DNA from: Icerya purchasi | Taxonomy: Eukaryota; Arthropoda; Insecta; Hemiptera; Monophlebidae | Assembly: GCA_039619475.1 (NCBI GenBank) | Contig: CM077115.1 | Location: 176,336,060-176,400,059, forward strand | Length of the DNA: 64,000 nt | Direction: 5' to 3' | Shown here: piece by piece, positions 1 through 11,100 of the stretch | Layout of the letters: every line of letters begins with the position of its first letter | Position numbering within the stretch: the first letter of the stretch is position 1 | Position numbers and translations under genes: made by a program | Notes under the pieces: generated by a model | Database searches by the model: none | What the model was told of the DNA's origin: nothing | Seen by the model: the letters and a program-made list of their open reading frames with translations, nothing else

Positions 1-360
1 AAACCAGAGATGCTAACATTTTGTAACTTAGATACTGTAGATGAGTCGCAAAATACATATTCAGTCTCAAGGAAAAGTTATCCAGGGAACTCAAAGTTCG
101 GCTCCGTAGTATTTTACACGAAAGGCAGAATAAAGAATACCTAAATATTAATTTTAGAGAAAACAAATTTACAAAAAATCAACGAAATATTCCCGGACGA
201 TGTAATTTTGGCGACTGGCGCAAAAATACAAAAAACTAAAACACAGTGTAAAAGTTGCAAGTGTTTGAATGCAAAGAGCGCAACAGTTTCAGCATGTTTT
301 AAATGCGCAAACGAAAATAAAGAAAAGTCTAGTGGTGTTAACAATTTGATTACATCTACC
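1..360 (+). other. Weak coding-like stretch, possibly a decayed exon or element
   Basis: One frame reads from the window edge through about 360 with a single stop near 144. The second half (from about 208) is Cys- and Lys-rich, with a CKSCKC cluster and a later CFKC pair that could bind zinc. I do not recognise the family. It could be the 3' part of a gene or element that begins outside the window; chance is not excluded in DNA this AT-rich. Confidence 0.2.
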
Positions 361-1740
361 GTATTATATTATTATCTATACTTCTTTCTAGAATTTTTTT
401 GTATATGTTGAGAATTAAGTTTTTTTTTATAAAATGATACAAACTATGTTATTACAATATATTTTTTTGAATTAAAATGCTGTTTATTCATGTTAAAATA
501 ATAAAACAAAAACAAAACAACATAAAAAGGAATAAAAATAGAATAAAAGAACTAACGAACATGAAATATTTCTTTCAAAAACATAAAAAAGTAGTTTTTA
601 AATACGTTTTTATAAAACCCGGTCAAAAAGACCGGCGCGACCTCTTGCGTTATAAAACATGGTGCGACCCCTTACGGATTAAGTAAAAAAAAAGAAACAA
701 AAAAAAAAAAAAATAGAATAATACACGCATATCAGAATAAAAAATGTTAGAAAATATGACAAAGACATTTTCGCTTATAATATTGGTAGCAATAATTTAG
801 CACCCTTAAAATTCAAAATCAGTAAAGCCCATTTAGAAGATGTAAATAAAATAAATTTAGTGAAGCAGAGTAAATCTTATTTAATTTTTTTAAATTGTAT
901 AATTATCATTAGTTTCTGAAACTACATTAAAAATTAATTTTCTACTCAAAAGGAAGTCCAGACCGTTTGAAGTCCCTTGCAACTATTTAATAATTGATAA
1001 TCTAGAAGGCGAATGTGCAATGTAATAAATTCTAAAAAATAAAATATTATAAATTTACTTTATTAAAAAAAACAAAAATTATTAAACAATTATTAAATCA
1101 TATGTCAACTTAATCCTTTATAATTATTAATATTACATATTATTTAAATATATAAAAATGATGGCAGTAGTTTTTACGAGTTAAACACATTAATATACTT
1201 TGATTTGAAATTAAATTTATATAATGCCACTAATGGGAACTATAAATCTAATTTAATTAAATTAATTTTTAGGAAGTTTAGTGACATTATATATTCTATA
1301 TTATTAAAAATTTACTGAAGAATTAAAATATTTTTATTATCAATGTTTTATAAATGTAAAATTTATCGATTTTGGATAAGAAATTATCTTAAAACCTTTT
1401 ATTTTCATGTATAAAAATGTAAATGTGCATTTGTTCAAAATTTTTAAATCTCTGAAAGTTCTTCACCAATTATTTTGAAACTTTGACACAATATTGCATT
1501 TGATTACATGTGTGTTTTTATATAATTTCTACACCTGTCAGTAATACACTTAAAAATAATTAGAGTGGAATTATTTTCAGTTAACATTCTGTTTGGTCTA
1601 CTACAGCGCCATCTGTTGAATGTAAAAATGATGCGTTCACACCTAGAACTAACATGTTAGCTTTCATATACCTTTGCACAATTTTGTTAGATATTTCATC
1701 CTCCTTATGTGCAAAAGTGTTTCCGTAACATGTTAGTGAA
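361..1740. other. AT-rich DNA with no recognised gene
   Basis: Long A and T runs, no sustained open frame with protein-like composition. The one local structure is a perfect 6-bp stem with a 5-base loop at about 619-635 (CCGGTC / GACCGG), in a short GC-richer patch that contains two similar TATAAAAC-headed units (about 610-680). Confidence 0.5.
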
Positions 1741-2033
1741 CATGTTAGCTTTAGGTTTGGAAGCATACTAAACATTGATCATTCCAAACAGCGTGCTTTT
1801 CAACAGCTTTGACTGTAAAAGGCGTTACATGTGACATTTTTCACAGCGCGTGTCATGCTCTTAATTTATTAAAAAACGATTGACACTGGGATGGCCAACA
1901 TATTAGCTTTAGGTGTGGAAGCATCATAAATATTGTTCATGCCGAATAGTATACTTTTCGACAACTATTAGCTGCCAATTGCGTTACACGTGTCACTTTC
2001 TGCAATGCATGTCAACCTCTGAATTTATTTTTT
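1741..2033. repeat. Diverged tandem duplication, period about 158 bp
   Basis: The segment starting at 1741 (CATGTTAGCTTTAGG) is repeated from 1899 (CATATTAGCTTTAGG). Both copies continue in parallel through a GTGGAAGCAT-like block, a GCGTTACA block and a TGTCA..C block, ending in a T-rich stretch. The copies differ at many positions, so the duplication is old. No open frame spans it. Confidence 0.7.
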
Positions 2034-2197
2034 TTTGAAAAATATGTATTTATTATTTTTTGCATACAAAACTTTCGTCGGGCTAAAACGCTTGTCGACG
2101 AATTATCCTATTGAACACTTTACCATCTTTTAAATTAACTTATACATATATTGGAGTATAACCAACACTGGGGTGTATGCATTAATCACGAGTGCAT

Positions 2198-2494
2198 AAG
2201 CGTCGCCAGCGGGGGGGGGGCAGCTGCCCCCCCCCTGGAGCCTTGAAACTTTTTAATCAACTGGCCATAATGAGTATTCATAGGCACGTAATCATGAATA
2301 ATTTGCCAGAAACCCGCGAAAATGATGTTTTAATTAAGATTTTATTCTTGTTTAATAATATATTAAGCCTTTACAGCTTATAAATTTTATTTTTTCTATA
2401 ACTCATATCCTTTTTCTATCATATTGCCCCCCCCCCTAGCGGCTGGAAATGCATCTTGCCCCCCCCCTAGCCCATCGGCTGGCGACGCCCTTGC
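2198..2494. mobile_element. Short inverted-repeat element (MITE), hAT-like ends
   Basis: The two ends share inverted GCGTCGCCAGC / GCTGGCGACGC, followed inward by long G or C runs. The sequence CACGAGTGCA flanks both ends (2188-2197 and 2495-2504) as a 10-bp direct repeat, a plausible target duplication. At 297 bp with no coding sequence it is non-autonomous. The CAAGGGCG-like outer end on the right resembles the CAGGGGCG ends of the other hAT elements here; however, hAT elements normally duplicate 8 bp, so the superfamily is uncertain. Confidence 0.65.
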
Positions 2495-3117
2495 ACGAGT
2501 GCAATATGTCACATCCAAATTGAATTTTTGCATTGTTTGTAATCGAAATAACCGCTTGCTCTCCTTCATCTCTGATAAAGTTGTTGGGAGAAATATAAAT
2601 CGCATATGACTGAAGATATTGTCAGTTGAATATAAAAAGAAAATTTCAAATAAGAACATGGATTTCATAACAGAAATATATAACGAAACGTTGATAATGA
2701 TCGAAGATTTGTGCTTAGAATTTGCAAACAAAGTTCTCAATCAATTGAGAAACGCTGCTTTGTTTGATGTAGAATTGTGTCACGAACAAAATTTACAACG
2801 CAGGTAATCTTTTTTTGTATGTACAATCAAATATTCCTAAGCTAAGGCTTGACCAAAAAGGCATTCACGATTAAATAATGCAAACTATAAATAACAGGGT
2901 TGGAGAAATCTTCTTTCTTAGATGCAACAGCACGAACTGGTAAAACGTTTCTAATTAGATTGATTCTGGCAGCAATTCAATCCCAGAATGATTTAGCCTT
3001 AGCTCTTGCATCGTTTAGAATAGCTGTAACATTGTTACCAGGTAGAAGAACTGCTCATTCCACTTTGAAGCTGCCATTGAACATGCAATCCATTGGAACT
3101 CTCGCATGCATCATTTC

Positions 3118-3314
3118 TGTTGTGTTTGTAATAACAGTTCGATGATTATTAATGATGTATATTCCATAATTACATTTGTAAACATGTAAAAAGTACTATT
3201 AATTATATATCGGAACATTTAAGAGCCGGCATGACATTACATAATATCTAACCTACAAATATATGTAAACAAATCATAGCATATATGCCAAATTGAATCA
3301 GTGTGACCATAACA
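3118..3314 (-). repeat. 3' LTR of the Gypsy-type element
   Basis: 197 bp, matching 6365-6561 except for three substitutions (two adjacent near the ACATTAC/ACATTAT point, one in ATATGCC/ATATTCC). It is the 3' LTR because coding runs on the minus strand. Confidence 0.93.
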
Positions 3315-3330
3315 GTCACCCCCCTGTAAT
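3315..3330 (-). promoter_or_regulatory. Polypurine tract
   Basis: On the minus strand ACAGGGGGGTGAC immediately precedes the 3' LTR. This is the usual place and composition of the plus-strand priming site. Confidence 0.7.
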
Positions 3331-3398
3331 GAATAAGGTGTACACTTAACAAAGAATCAACAATTAAATGAAAATAAAGAGATAATAAAAAATACAAA

Positions 3399-4526
3399 TT
3401 ATAAATTTAACCGCTGTACTGGTTTCCTTGGTCTTGATGATCGGCGGAGAATCGTTTGTTGCTGTTGTGCCGGTACTACTGGAGAGCTTACCAAATCTGC
3501 CGATTGGTGTGCGGATTGTATAGCTACAGGATCACTGTGTGCCTGCTGAGGTGTACTGATATTATTAAATCTAACTGATGGTAGTGTAAATTTAACTGTT
3601 TTTTCTGTACGTTTTGTTGGAACTGGATCACTTACAACAGGAGCACATTCAGTTGGTCGCAACTGATTTACATGACGTTTAATAATGTACTTATTGTCAA
3701 GTCGTATATGGTAGTGTAGACGACCTAATTTTTCAATTACAGTCCCTACACACCATTTCTCTGACCCAAAGTAATTTCGTGATAGTACTCTTGTGCCCAC
3801 TCTGAACTGTGGCACCGTTGTCTTTACTACTGTTGACTTCAACTTAGGACGATCCACCGGTTTTAATAAATGTAATCGCGTACGCAACTGTCGTCCATAA
3901 TGTAACTCTGCTGGCGACTTCCCATTTGCAAGAGGAGTCACTCGATATTGGAATAATATCTGCTGCACTTTTTCTTCTATATTAGATGGGATTCCTGCAA
4001 GCAATGCCTTAAGTTTCTTCTTAACAATCTGTACAGCTCGTTCAACTTGGCCATTGGTCGCTGGGTGGTATAGTGCTGCTGTACGATGTGAAATTCCAAG
4101 CGATGTACAAAATTCTTCAAATTCACCTGAGCGAAAATAAGTTGCGTTATCTGTTACCAAGATGTGTGGAAGTCCTTGATTTGTGAAAATACGTTTTAAA
4201 ACCTTAATTGTTGCCATGGATGTTGGTGCAGATTCAAATACTTCAATATCCATCCATTTGGAGAATGCATCTATTATAATAAAAATATGCTTGCCATTAA
4301 TAGGTCCAGCAAAATCTGCATGTATGCGCTGCCATGCTGCTGTAGGTGTTTCCCACTGACAGTAGTCGGTTTTTTTAATAAATCCCTGTTTTTCCAATAA
4401 TTCAAGTTCTGCTTCTACTTGCGGAAGTAAAGCGTATGGCACTGGTCGTGGGGGACGATACACTGGTGATGCATCTTCTTTTAACTTTAACACGCATGTA
4501 ACATCTGGAATTTTCCCTACACGCAT
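3399..4526 (-). pseudogene. Pol remnant: start of reverse transcriptase fused to integrase
   Basis: The 375-residue open frame begins with reverse-transcriptase N-terminal sequence (VYRPPRPVPYALLPQVEAEL, then GFIKK) and passes after about 60 residues directly into integrase (WQRIHADFAGP). The integrase core shows its three acidic residues: Asp in HADFAGP, Asp in VTDNATYF and Glu in NGQVERAV. A C-terminal DNA-binding tail ends in a basic RRSSRPRKP segment. Palm, fingers, YXDD motif, RNase H and the integrase zinc finger are absent. The junction falls in QWETPT, where the two parent sequences probably both had a W-x-T-P motif, suggesting a deletion between short matching sequences. Integrase itself looks intact. 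Confidence 0.88.
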
Positions 4527-4539
4527 TTCGAAAACATCA

Positions 4540-4850
4540 GCGAATTTTTCCTGTATTGGCTCACTAATATCAGTATGTTGAATTACGAATTCATGATCAT
4601 CGTCATTTGATTAGGTAATTTTATAATTTTAAGTTTATGAATCCAAATACGGCCTAAAATAGGTGAAAAATTTTCTGACACAATGAACAGTATTTCATGT
4701 GATGTTTTATTTTGGTATGTCACAGGTATTGATACATATCCTTCAGGAATAATTAATTGTTTATTATATGCGCGGAAACGAATTTGGGGACACTTTTTAA
4801 TTTCAACGTTACATTTTAATTTATCAAAATCCGTACGCGATAATATTGTT
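4540..4850 (-). pseudogene. Retroviral-type aspartic protease region, frame broken
   Basis: Downstream of the Gag frame the sequence keeps protease character (SPVTILSRTDF, later ILGRIWIHKLKII) but in a different frame. The shift falls exactly at the catalytic Asp-Thr-Gly/Ser region near 4857, where one base appears to be missing. More breaks follow before the next open frame at 4526. Confidence 0.7.
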
Positions 4851-5604
4851 ACAGGACTACTGTATCCAGTTCAAACCTTTGTACTTTATTACTTAATTTA
4901 ACATCAACAAAAATTTTACGCGTGAACCGATTATTTTGATTTAAAGATAGTTCATTAATTTTTATTTGACCTGCATTTACTGCAAGCGTGTTTATCGCGA
5001 AATTTTCATCAGCACTGTCATCATAATAAACTATTTTAATGTCTTTTTTATTTTTAGATGAAATACACACTTTTGCGATATGTCCATTTTTACCACAACT
5101 GGTACATTTTAAATTATTATGTATACGACACTGACGCGCAGTATGATTAGGCTTACCGCAAGCTAAACATACATCTTGTAAGTCTAATTTCGAAAGTTTT
5201 TCTCGATCGTACGGTCGGTTTTTCGGCGAGTAACGATTAACATTAAAATTACGATCGCGACTGTTATTCTCGTTTCTGTACGGCGTTTGCGATCTGTTTC
5301 TAGAATAGGAGCGAGAACGTCCTCTAACGTTTAAATTATTCATTCCAGTTTTACTAACTTTGTTAACAGACGCTTGAACGTTGGAGTTTTCACCATTATA
5401 TTCCTCGAGGTTTTGTTTATGCGCTGCTTCCAGTGCTAGCGCCGCTTCTAACGTTTTATCTAAAGTTGTATCAGGTTGCATGACCAAAATTTTTTCTCGT
5501 ATGTGATTATTACGAACGCCTCGAATAAATTGGGCTTGGAAAATTGAATCGATTTGGCATTTACAATTAACGTTCGGACAAACCCAATTACATTTTCGTG
5601 CCAT
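4849..5604 (-). pseudogene. Gag C-terminal part with two CCHC zinc knuckles
   Basis: The nucleocapsid binds genomic RNA. This 251-residue frame contains capsid-type sequence (FIRGVRNNHIREKIL), an Arg/Ser/Asn-rich linker, and two knuckles with C-x2-C-x4-H-x4-C spacing: CLACGKPNHTARQC and CTSCGKNGHIAKVC. It ends in the start of the protease (ELDT, then stop). The apparent start Met is internal to the ancestral Gag, because the preceding frame holds the N-terminus. Confidence 0.85.
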
Positions 5605-6118
5605 TACTTTTAAAGCCGAAATGTACGATGTTAACGATTCGGTCTTGTACTCGCGATAAAAATTTGTGACGCTCTGTATGCACGTACGTTATCGGATCGA
5701 AACGTTTTTCAAGAATGTTAACGAGTTCATCATACGGTTTTTCAGAAGGCTTTTGCAGAGCCGTTAAAGCAGATAATTGTTTAAATTGTGTTCGTTTTAA
5801 ACAACCTAATAAGACACTACGTTTGCTTTTTTCCGTTTCTGCATTTGTACTGCTACTAGCATCTTTATTTAATCCAATGCCATGCATCAATAAAAAATTT
5901 TCTAAGCGCTCTTTATAGGAGGAAAAATCTTCCTCTTCAGGATCGAACGGTTCTAAAGTAATATTGTGACTTACCACCGCCGGTAATATTTGTGATGGTG
6001 TAGGTACGGCATCCGCTCCTGTATTAGACGATGGTAGGCGTTGTAGTATATTTTGAATGGCTTCACTCTGTGTACGTAGAGACGCCTTCAGCTGCATTAA
6101 CACTTCTTCTCCGGCCAT
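5588..6118 (-). pseudogene. Gag N-terminal part
   Basis: 176 residues starting MAGEEVLMQLKASLRTQSE, the first Met after the 5' LTR and leader. It includes a matrix/capsid-like block (EPFDPEEEDFSSYKERLENF). Near 5675, in a T-rich run, the frame shifts and the true continuation lies in the adjacent frame that overlaps it at 5588-5604. Together the two frames cover a typical Gypsy-type Gag. Confidence 0.8.
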
Positions 6119-6344
6119 AGCACTATTTTTGGCTGATCACTTGTACGAACGAAACGAACGAATGTAACGAACTAATTTTAGACGATAACGAAAAATAGTT
6201 GTTGGAAAAATTTTCTTTATACACTATTTGCATTATAATAAATGTAACAACTTACTGAATTAAACAAAAAAAAAACAAACTAACTATGTTTACCGCGTAT
6301 TTCCATTGTATACTATTTAGATGTAATATTAATTTAAGTCAGTT

Positions 6345-6364
6345 TATCCTCGTCGCCAAATAAC
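6345..6364 (-). promoter_or_regulatory. Primer-binding site
   Basis: Just inside the 5' LTR on the minus strand the sequence reads TTTGGCGACGAGGAT. TGGCG-type starts are usual for tRNA-primed Gypsy elements. I cannot name the tRNA. Confidence 0.55.
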
Positions 6365-6561
6365 TGTTGTGTTTGTAATAACAGTTCGATGATTATTAAT
6401 GATGTATATTCCATAATTACATTTGTAAACATGTAAAAAGTACTATTAATTATATATCGGAACATTTAAGAGCCGGCATGACATTATGTAATATCTAACC
6501 TACAAATATATGTAAACAAATCATAGCATATATTCCAAATTGAATCAGTGTGACCATAACA
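6365..6561 (-). repeat. 5' LTR of the Gypsy-type element
   Basis: 197 bp, near-identical partner of 3118-3314. The right target copy ATTTC follows at 6562-6566, and the Helitron helicase frame resumes there. Confidence 0.93.
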
Positions 6562-7597
6562 ATTTCCAAAGCATCTGGCATGGGAAAAGTATTGGAGAAA
6601 TGCAAACTTATTATTTGGAATGAAACGCAATGGCACACAACAAATCGCTTCAGGCTCTTGATCAATTATTGCAAGATGCACGTAGAAACATCAGACCATT
6701 TGGGAATGCATTAATATTGCAGGCAAATATCACCTGTAACTCCTTGATTGATACCAGTAGATGAAATAAATGCTTACCTGAAATATTCTACTTTGTGGCA
6801 ACATGTAAAAACGTTGAAATTAACTACAAATATGTGTGTATGATGGATCAGCTAAAATATGCTTGTATCAATTGCTGGAAATTGGGAACAGAAAGGTGCT
6901 AATTCATCTGACCTCAAGACAAATTTCGTTACCCTATAACTTCTGAAATTTAGTGATGTTAAAAGTATAATTGGTTGAAAAAGTATTTCCAAATATTCAA
7001 ATCAATTATACGGATCACAATTAGTTGAGTAAATGAGCTAATTTCGCCACCCAGAACAAAGATGTCTATAAACTTAACAATATTATTCAGTCTGACAATC
7101 AAAGTAAGGCCATCATCATATACATATAAGTCTGTTAACACTGTTGTGGAAACAGATGAAACGGTTAACTATCCAACAAAATTTTTGAATTCACTTGATC
7201 TGCCAGGGACTTCACTCACATGCTGCCATTGAAAATTGGCGTACTTATTATCATGTTGCAAAATATCAACCAGCCAAAGCTTTGCAACAACACACAACTT
7301 GCAGTAAAAAATTTAATGAGTAATGTCAAAGAAGCAACAATCTTAACAGGACAATGCAAAAGTGAAGATGCCTTCATTCCATGCATTCCTATGATTCCAA
7401 TAGATATGCCATTTCAATTTAAGAGATTGCAATTCCCAATTCGATTGGCGTTTGCAATTACCATCAACAAAGCTCAGAACCATTCTTCAGAATTGTGCGA
7501 TTTAGATTTAGACTCAAATTGTTTTTCACATGGGCAATCACGCATTGCACGTCCTAGAGTTGGCAAACCAAACAATCTCTATATCTGCATAGACAAT

Positions 7598-7841
7598 TTT
7601 TTCTTTTTTTTTTTCTTCACATCTAGAACTTACTATATATTTATTTACTAGATTTTAATGTTAATGAGATTGTGAATTTCAAGATCTGCCCATCAGTTGG
7701 TCTCGAATTTATTTATTGAATAATTATACAAGGCAATAACGTTCTTTCCTTTCAATCTGTTGCAATTTGCTGTTCGTTGTAGTAAATTCGTTGCAAGAGC
7801 ATTTTCATGTTCTTTTAACTTCGACAAGTGATTTTTAGCCG
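7598..7841 (-). mobile_element. 5'-truncated poly(A) retrocopy inside the Helitron
   Basis: The 244-bp insert is flanked by AGACAAT at 7591-7597 and 7842-7848. Read on the minus strand it has a short open stretch (KLKEHENALATNLLQRTANC and on to FETN), a stop, AATAAATA-type polyadenylation signals and a terminal A-rich tail. That is the anatomy of a target-primed reverse-transcribed mRNA 3' end or LINE tail. Removing it restores the helicase frame (IDN then GTTKN). The source transcript is unknown. Confidence 0.7.
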
Positions 7842-7942
7842 AGACAATGGAACAACAAAAAATATTCTGTACCCACAAGCATTGTGAAATTAAACATATT
7901 AAAAATGTAAGCTTTTTCTTTTTTTTTTTTTCAATTTAACAA

Positions 7943-7979
7943 GATTGAGCCATGGCAATGTGTGGCTGGATACAGCTAG
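7943..7979 (+). repeat. Helitron 3' terminus: hairpin and CTAG
   Basis: AGCCA (7948-7952) and TGGCT (7963-7967) form a 5-bp stem, followed 8 bases later by CTAG at 7976-7979 and then T. This matches the CTRR end and hairpin of Helitrons. Confidence 0.65.
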
Positions 7980-8026
7980 TATATATATATATATATATAA
8001 TTATATGCAATATATATATATATAAA
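7979..8026. repeat. (TA)n microsatellite
   Basis: Mostly alternating T and A with a short interruption (ATTATATGCAA). It begins at the Helitron end. Confidence 0.85.
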
Positions 8027-8169
8027 AATTCGGCCATTTTGGCCTCGCATGGGGCTGTGCCCTTTGACCCCTCTTGCTTTCATTTTTGTCTCTTTCTCTT
8101 CTTTGCACAATCATTAAGATATAAGAAAAAATTAACGGGAAGCAAATACAAAAGTTTCAGAAAATAAAT

Positions 8170-11100
8170 TTCTCTCATTTAACTACATTACATCACGATG
8201 ACACCTCAATTAAAAATAATATGTACATTAAACTTCATTTGTATTTCACATTATATTACACTTTTTAATAATCTTATCTCAATTCAACAAATAACACTAC
8301 ACATTGGACATTTAATTTTACAAATTCTTGTTGCAGTTGTCTTATTTTCTCCATAAATTCCTTTTTTATGAAGTGAAAGTAGTTTTTCACTGGAACAAAA
8401 CTTTTTATATGACTCACACAAAATTATTTTTAAATATCACATTCAATATATTACTTACTAAACAATTTCAATTTTGAAAGTTTATTAAAATCATAAAATC
8501 GAAATTTTAAAATAATAAATACAAACCACGTTCTTAATAAAGATTGATTCTGATTGCAATTAAAATCGGAGCTGTTAATAACGTAGGGTAATTTTTAAAC
8601 TAAATTTTATCGTTATCGTATCGGAATCATATTGCTTAGCTGGGCGCTTTTCTTTAAGTAACACCTATTTCTAGTTTTATCAAAAATAGAACCGAAGTTA
8701 TTCTATCATAAAATTATATGATGGAAAATATTTTATTACCTTTGTCATATAGTAAATGTATTATATAATAATGTTATACATTTTAAACAGGCCTGTTTTC
8801 CTTGAAGATAAGTGATTTTTAAAGGCTAGGGACAAAAAAATTATAAATTTATGATGTTGTGTACAGTAACAAATAGTGAAATTAATTATTTTTAATGACT
8901 ATGTAAATATAATAAAATTATTTGCCTTAACTCATATGATAAATAATAATAATTTAAAAAGTTAAATCATTACGGTTGAGCATTTAGTTGCGGTAATTTT
9001 CGGAGAGATAAGAATCAATGGTAATGATAATTTGATTATCATTACTGATGCCACTTACATCTGAGGCTACTTTTGAATTAAATTTTTGATTATATTTTTG
9101 AACTAGCTGTTTATATTCGTTTAAACTGGAAGCAAATATGTATTTTATAAAATAAACATTTGAAAATAAATATACGATAATTTTATGCCATTTTGTTGCC
9201 TATGGTTTTTTTTATTTCGTTTTTGGCTCCTTTTCCAGAGAAGTGATATTCCGAGATTCGACTTAAAGTTGAATGTTAGCTATAAAAATTGTAGAAATGA
9301 TTAAAGCGTTTTAACAAATTAATAGTTTATTCATTTTTGTTGTTAACTATAATTTTGTTGTGTTTAGTGACGTTGTTTTTCAAATTATTATTAGATTTAG
9401 TTATGTGTTGAATAGTTTTCATTGAACATAGGTAATTACAAATAATTTTGTAAAATCTTATTATTAATAAAATTATAGATCAGTTTATTATAATGTCTCA
9501 TTAATTAAAAAATATGTATTAGTGGCAGGTTAAATTGTATTATTATAGAGCTTTGCGTGTACCAAACTGTTTTTAATAGTTGATGATTTAAAGTACGTTC
9601 TAATCAATATTTTACCTATTGGTAATGTAAGTTGGTTTTAATAATTTAATTTCTTATGTTTTGTTAAGCGTGCTAAAGCAACAGGTTAAATGATAAACGA
9701 AATGAAATTATTAAAAGTTATGATAGAATTAAAAACAAGAATATTCAGTTTGCTTCAATTTAATAAAAACTCCAATGGTAAATTTTTAGTGTAATTTGTG
9801 TTTATTGATCTATACTTTACGGGTTTATGTATTTAAAAAAGTTTGTTAAGTAAAGGAAGACACAAAAATTGTCTATATTATATTAATTTAATAGACGGAC
9901 GCGTTTCTAGACTTTTATACGTCATTTGCTACAGAATAATCGAAATATTAAATTAATTAAAAACTTTTAGTACAACACAATTTAAGTAATGCATGAGGTA
10001 ATGATTTAAAATAGATATGTTAAACAGATGAGGCTGTATCAATCATTAATATTCTATAAAATTAGGATATAATTGAATTTTATTGAGTGTAATAAATAAA
10101 ATAATTTAACTTTTTAATTTAAAAATAATCCAATCATAATGTATAATAATGTAAGGTTTTATCATCCAATTATAAATGTAAAGGAACTGCGTTTTTTAAG
10201 TTAAAATTTATTAAAATTATATTAAGGTTTTAAAAAATGTAGAAAGTGTATTACTGTATCAGAATCCCATGTTCAAAAATTAATAATTATTTATAACTAA
10301 ATTCAGTCACTATACATTGCTTTCGTTATCAATTTCAAAAAAAGTAGGATATACATTGGTTGATTACGTTTTTTTTATTTTATTTTTTATATTTTCGCAT
10401 AATTGTTGTCCTTGCGGACCGATTACAATGATTTTTTGTTCATTTGAAAGTGTACCGGGCCGACATCGATAAGTATTGGTAAATACACACTGAATAATTG
10501 ACAGATGACTTCAAATATTATTAATTTACTATGGAAACTTAAGTTGAAAAAAAAATTAAAATATCCATATTAATTTCCATGGAAATGTTGATTCAAATAA
10601 AGAAAAAAAAAATGGAACTCCCTTAGCACTATTTAAACTCATCACTGGCGAATATTTGCGTCTTTACATTAATGCATATAACTTTTGACCATGTGGAATG
10701 ATTTGAATGATTTCTTGCTTATTATAAATTGTACCGTTTAGAGGTGGAAATAATTAAAAATAGAACTAAATATTTCTGATTTTGATAAAATTCAGGTTAT
10801 AGAAAGCGAGTAATTGTGTTGTTATACCGATTAAGTTATTTCAGATTATTGTAATTTGAATTTAATGCCGACTTCAATAAGTATTAATATTGTTTAAGAA
10901 TAATCAATATATTATTCTGAAATAAATTATTTTTTGTTTGAGTAGTTTTACTTTTTAGTGTATTTTAATTAAATGTTTAGAATAAATCTTGAGGTTAGTA
11001 TTTTTTTAAACTATTCTTTTTTTAATGTTGTTTTTGTTATAAACTGGTATAATCCACTTCAGTTGACGTGCAGACTCATTTCTCGTTCTTTATCATTATA

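Larger units (their letters stand above)
3118..6561 (-). mobile_element. Gypsy-type LTR retrotransposon, internally deleted
   Basis: Two 197-bp LTRs (TGTTGTG...CATAACA) bound a minus-strand internal region holding Gag, a protease start and an integrase. The 5-bp duplication ATTTC lies at 3113-3117 and 6562-6566. The LTRs differ at only three positions that I can see, so insertion was fairly recent relative to the Helitron it disrupts. The internal region is far shorter than an autonomous element because most of reverse transcriptase and all of RNase H are missing. It could move only with help from a relative. Confidence 0.92.
2640..7893 (+). pseudogene. Helitron PIF1-like helicase, broken
   Basis: In an intact Helitron this protein unwinds DNA during rolling-circle transposition. 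Visible parts, in order: an upstream block with EDLCLEFANKVLNQL; a Walker A region at about 2930-2960 with RTGKTF (usual form GGTGKTF); an SQNDLALALAS block; then after the LTR insertion a KLIIW block near 6600; and a long C-terminal block (about 7220-7600) including QFKRLQFPIRLAFAITINKA and SRVGKPNNLY-like sequence. The last residues (YPQAL then stop) lie at 7870-7893 beyond a second insertion. Frameshifts near 2905 and several between 6600 and 7200, plus missing middle motifs, make it non-functional. The joins across both insertions are in frame, which confirms the insertions are secondary. Confidence 0.85.
2640..7979 (+). mobile_element. Decayed Helitron, helicase part and 3' terminus, interrupted by two insertions
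   Basis: A plus-strand Helitron remnant is recognisable from its helicase-type protein (about 2640-3117, then 6562-7597, then 7849-7890) and its 3' end: a short hairpin followed by CTAG at 7976-7979, abutting T in a (TA)n tract, as expected for insertion between A and T. The Rep nuclease part and the 5' TC end were not found. A Gypsy-type element occupies 3118-6561 and a poly(A) retrocopy 7598-7841. Confidence 0.75.

Noticed and set aside
619..635. Hairpin that looks like a rho-independent terminator
   Set aside because: Animal genome context, and no T run directly follows the stem.
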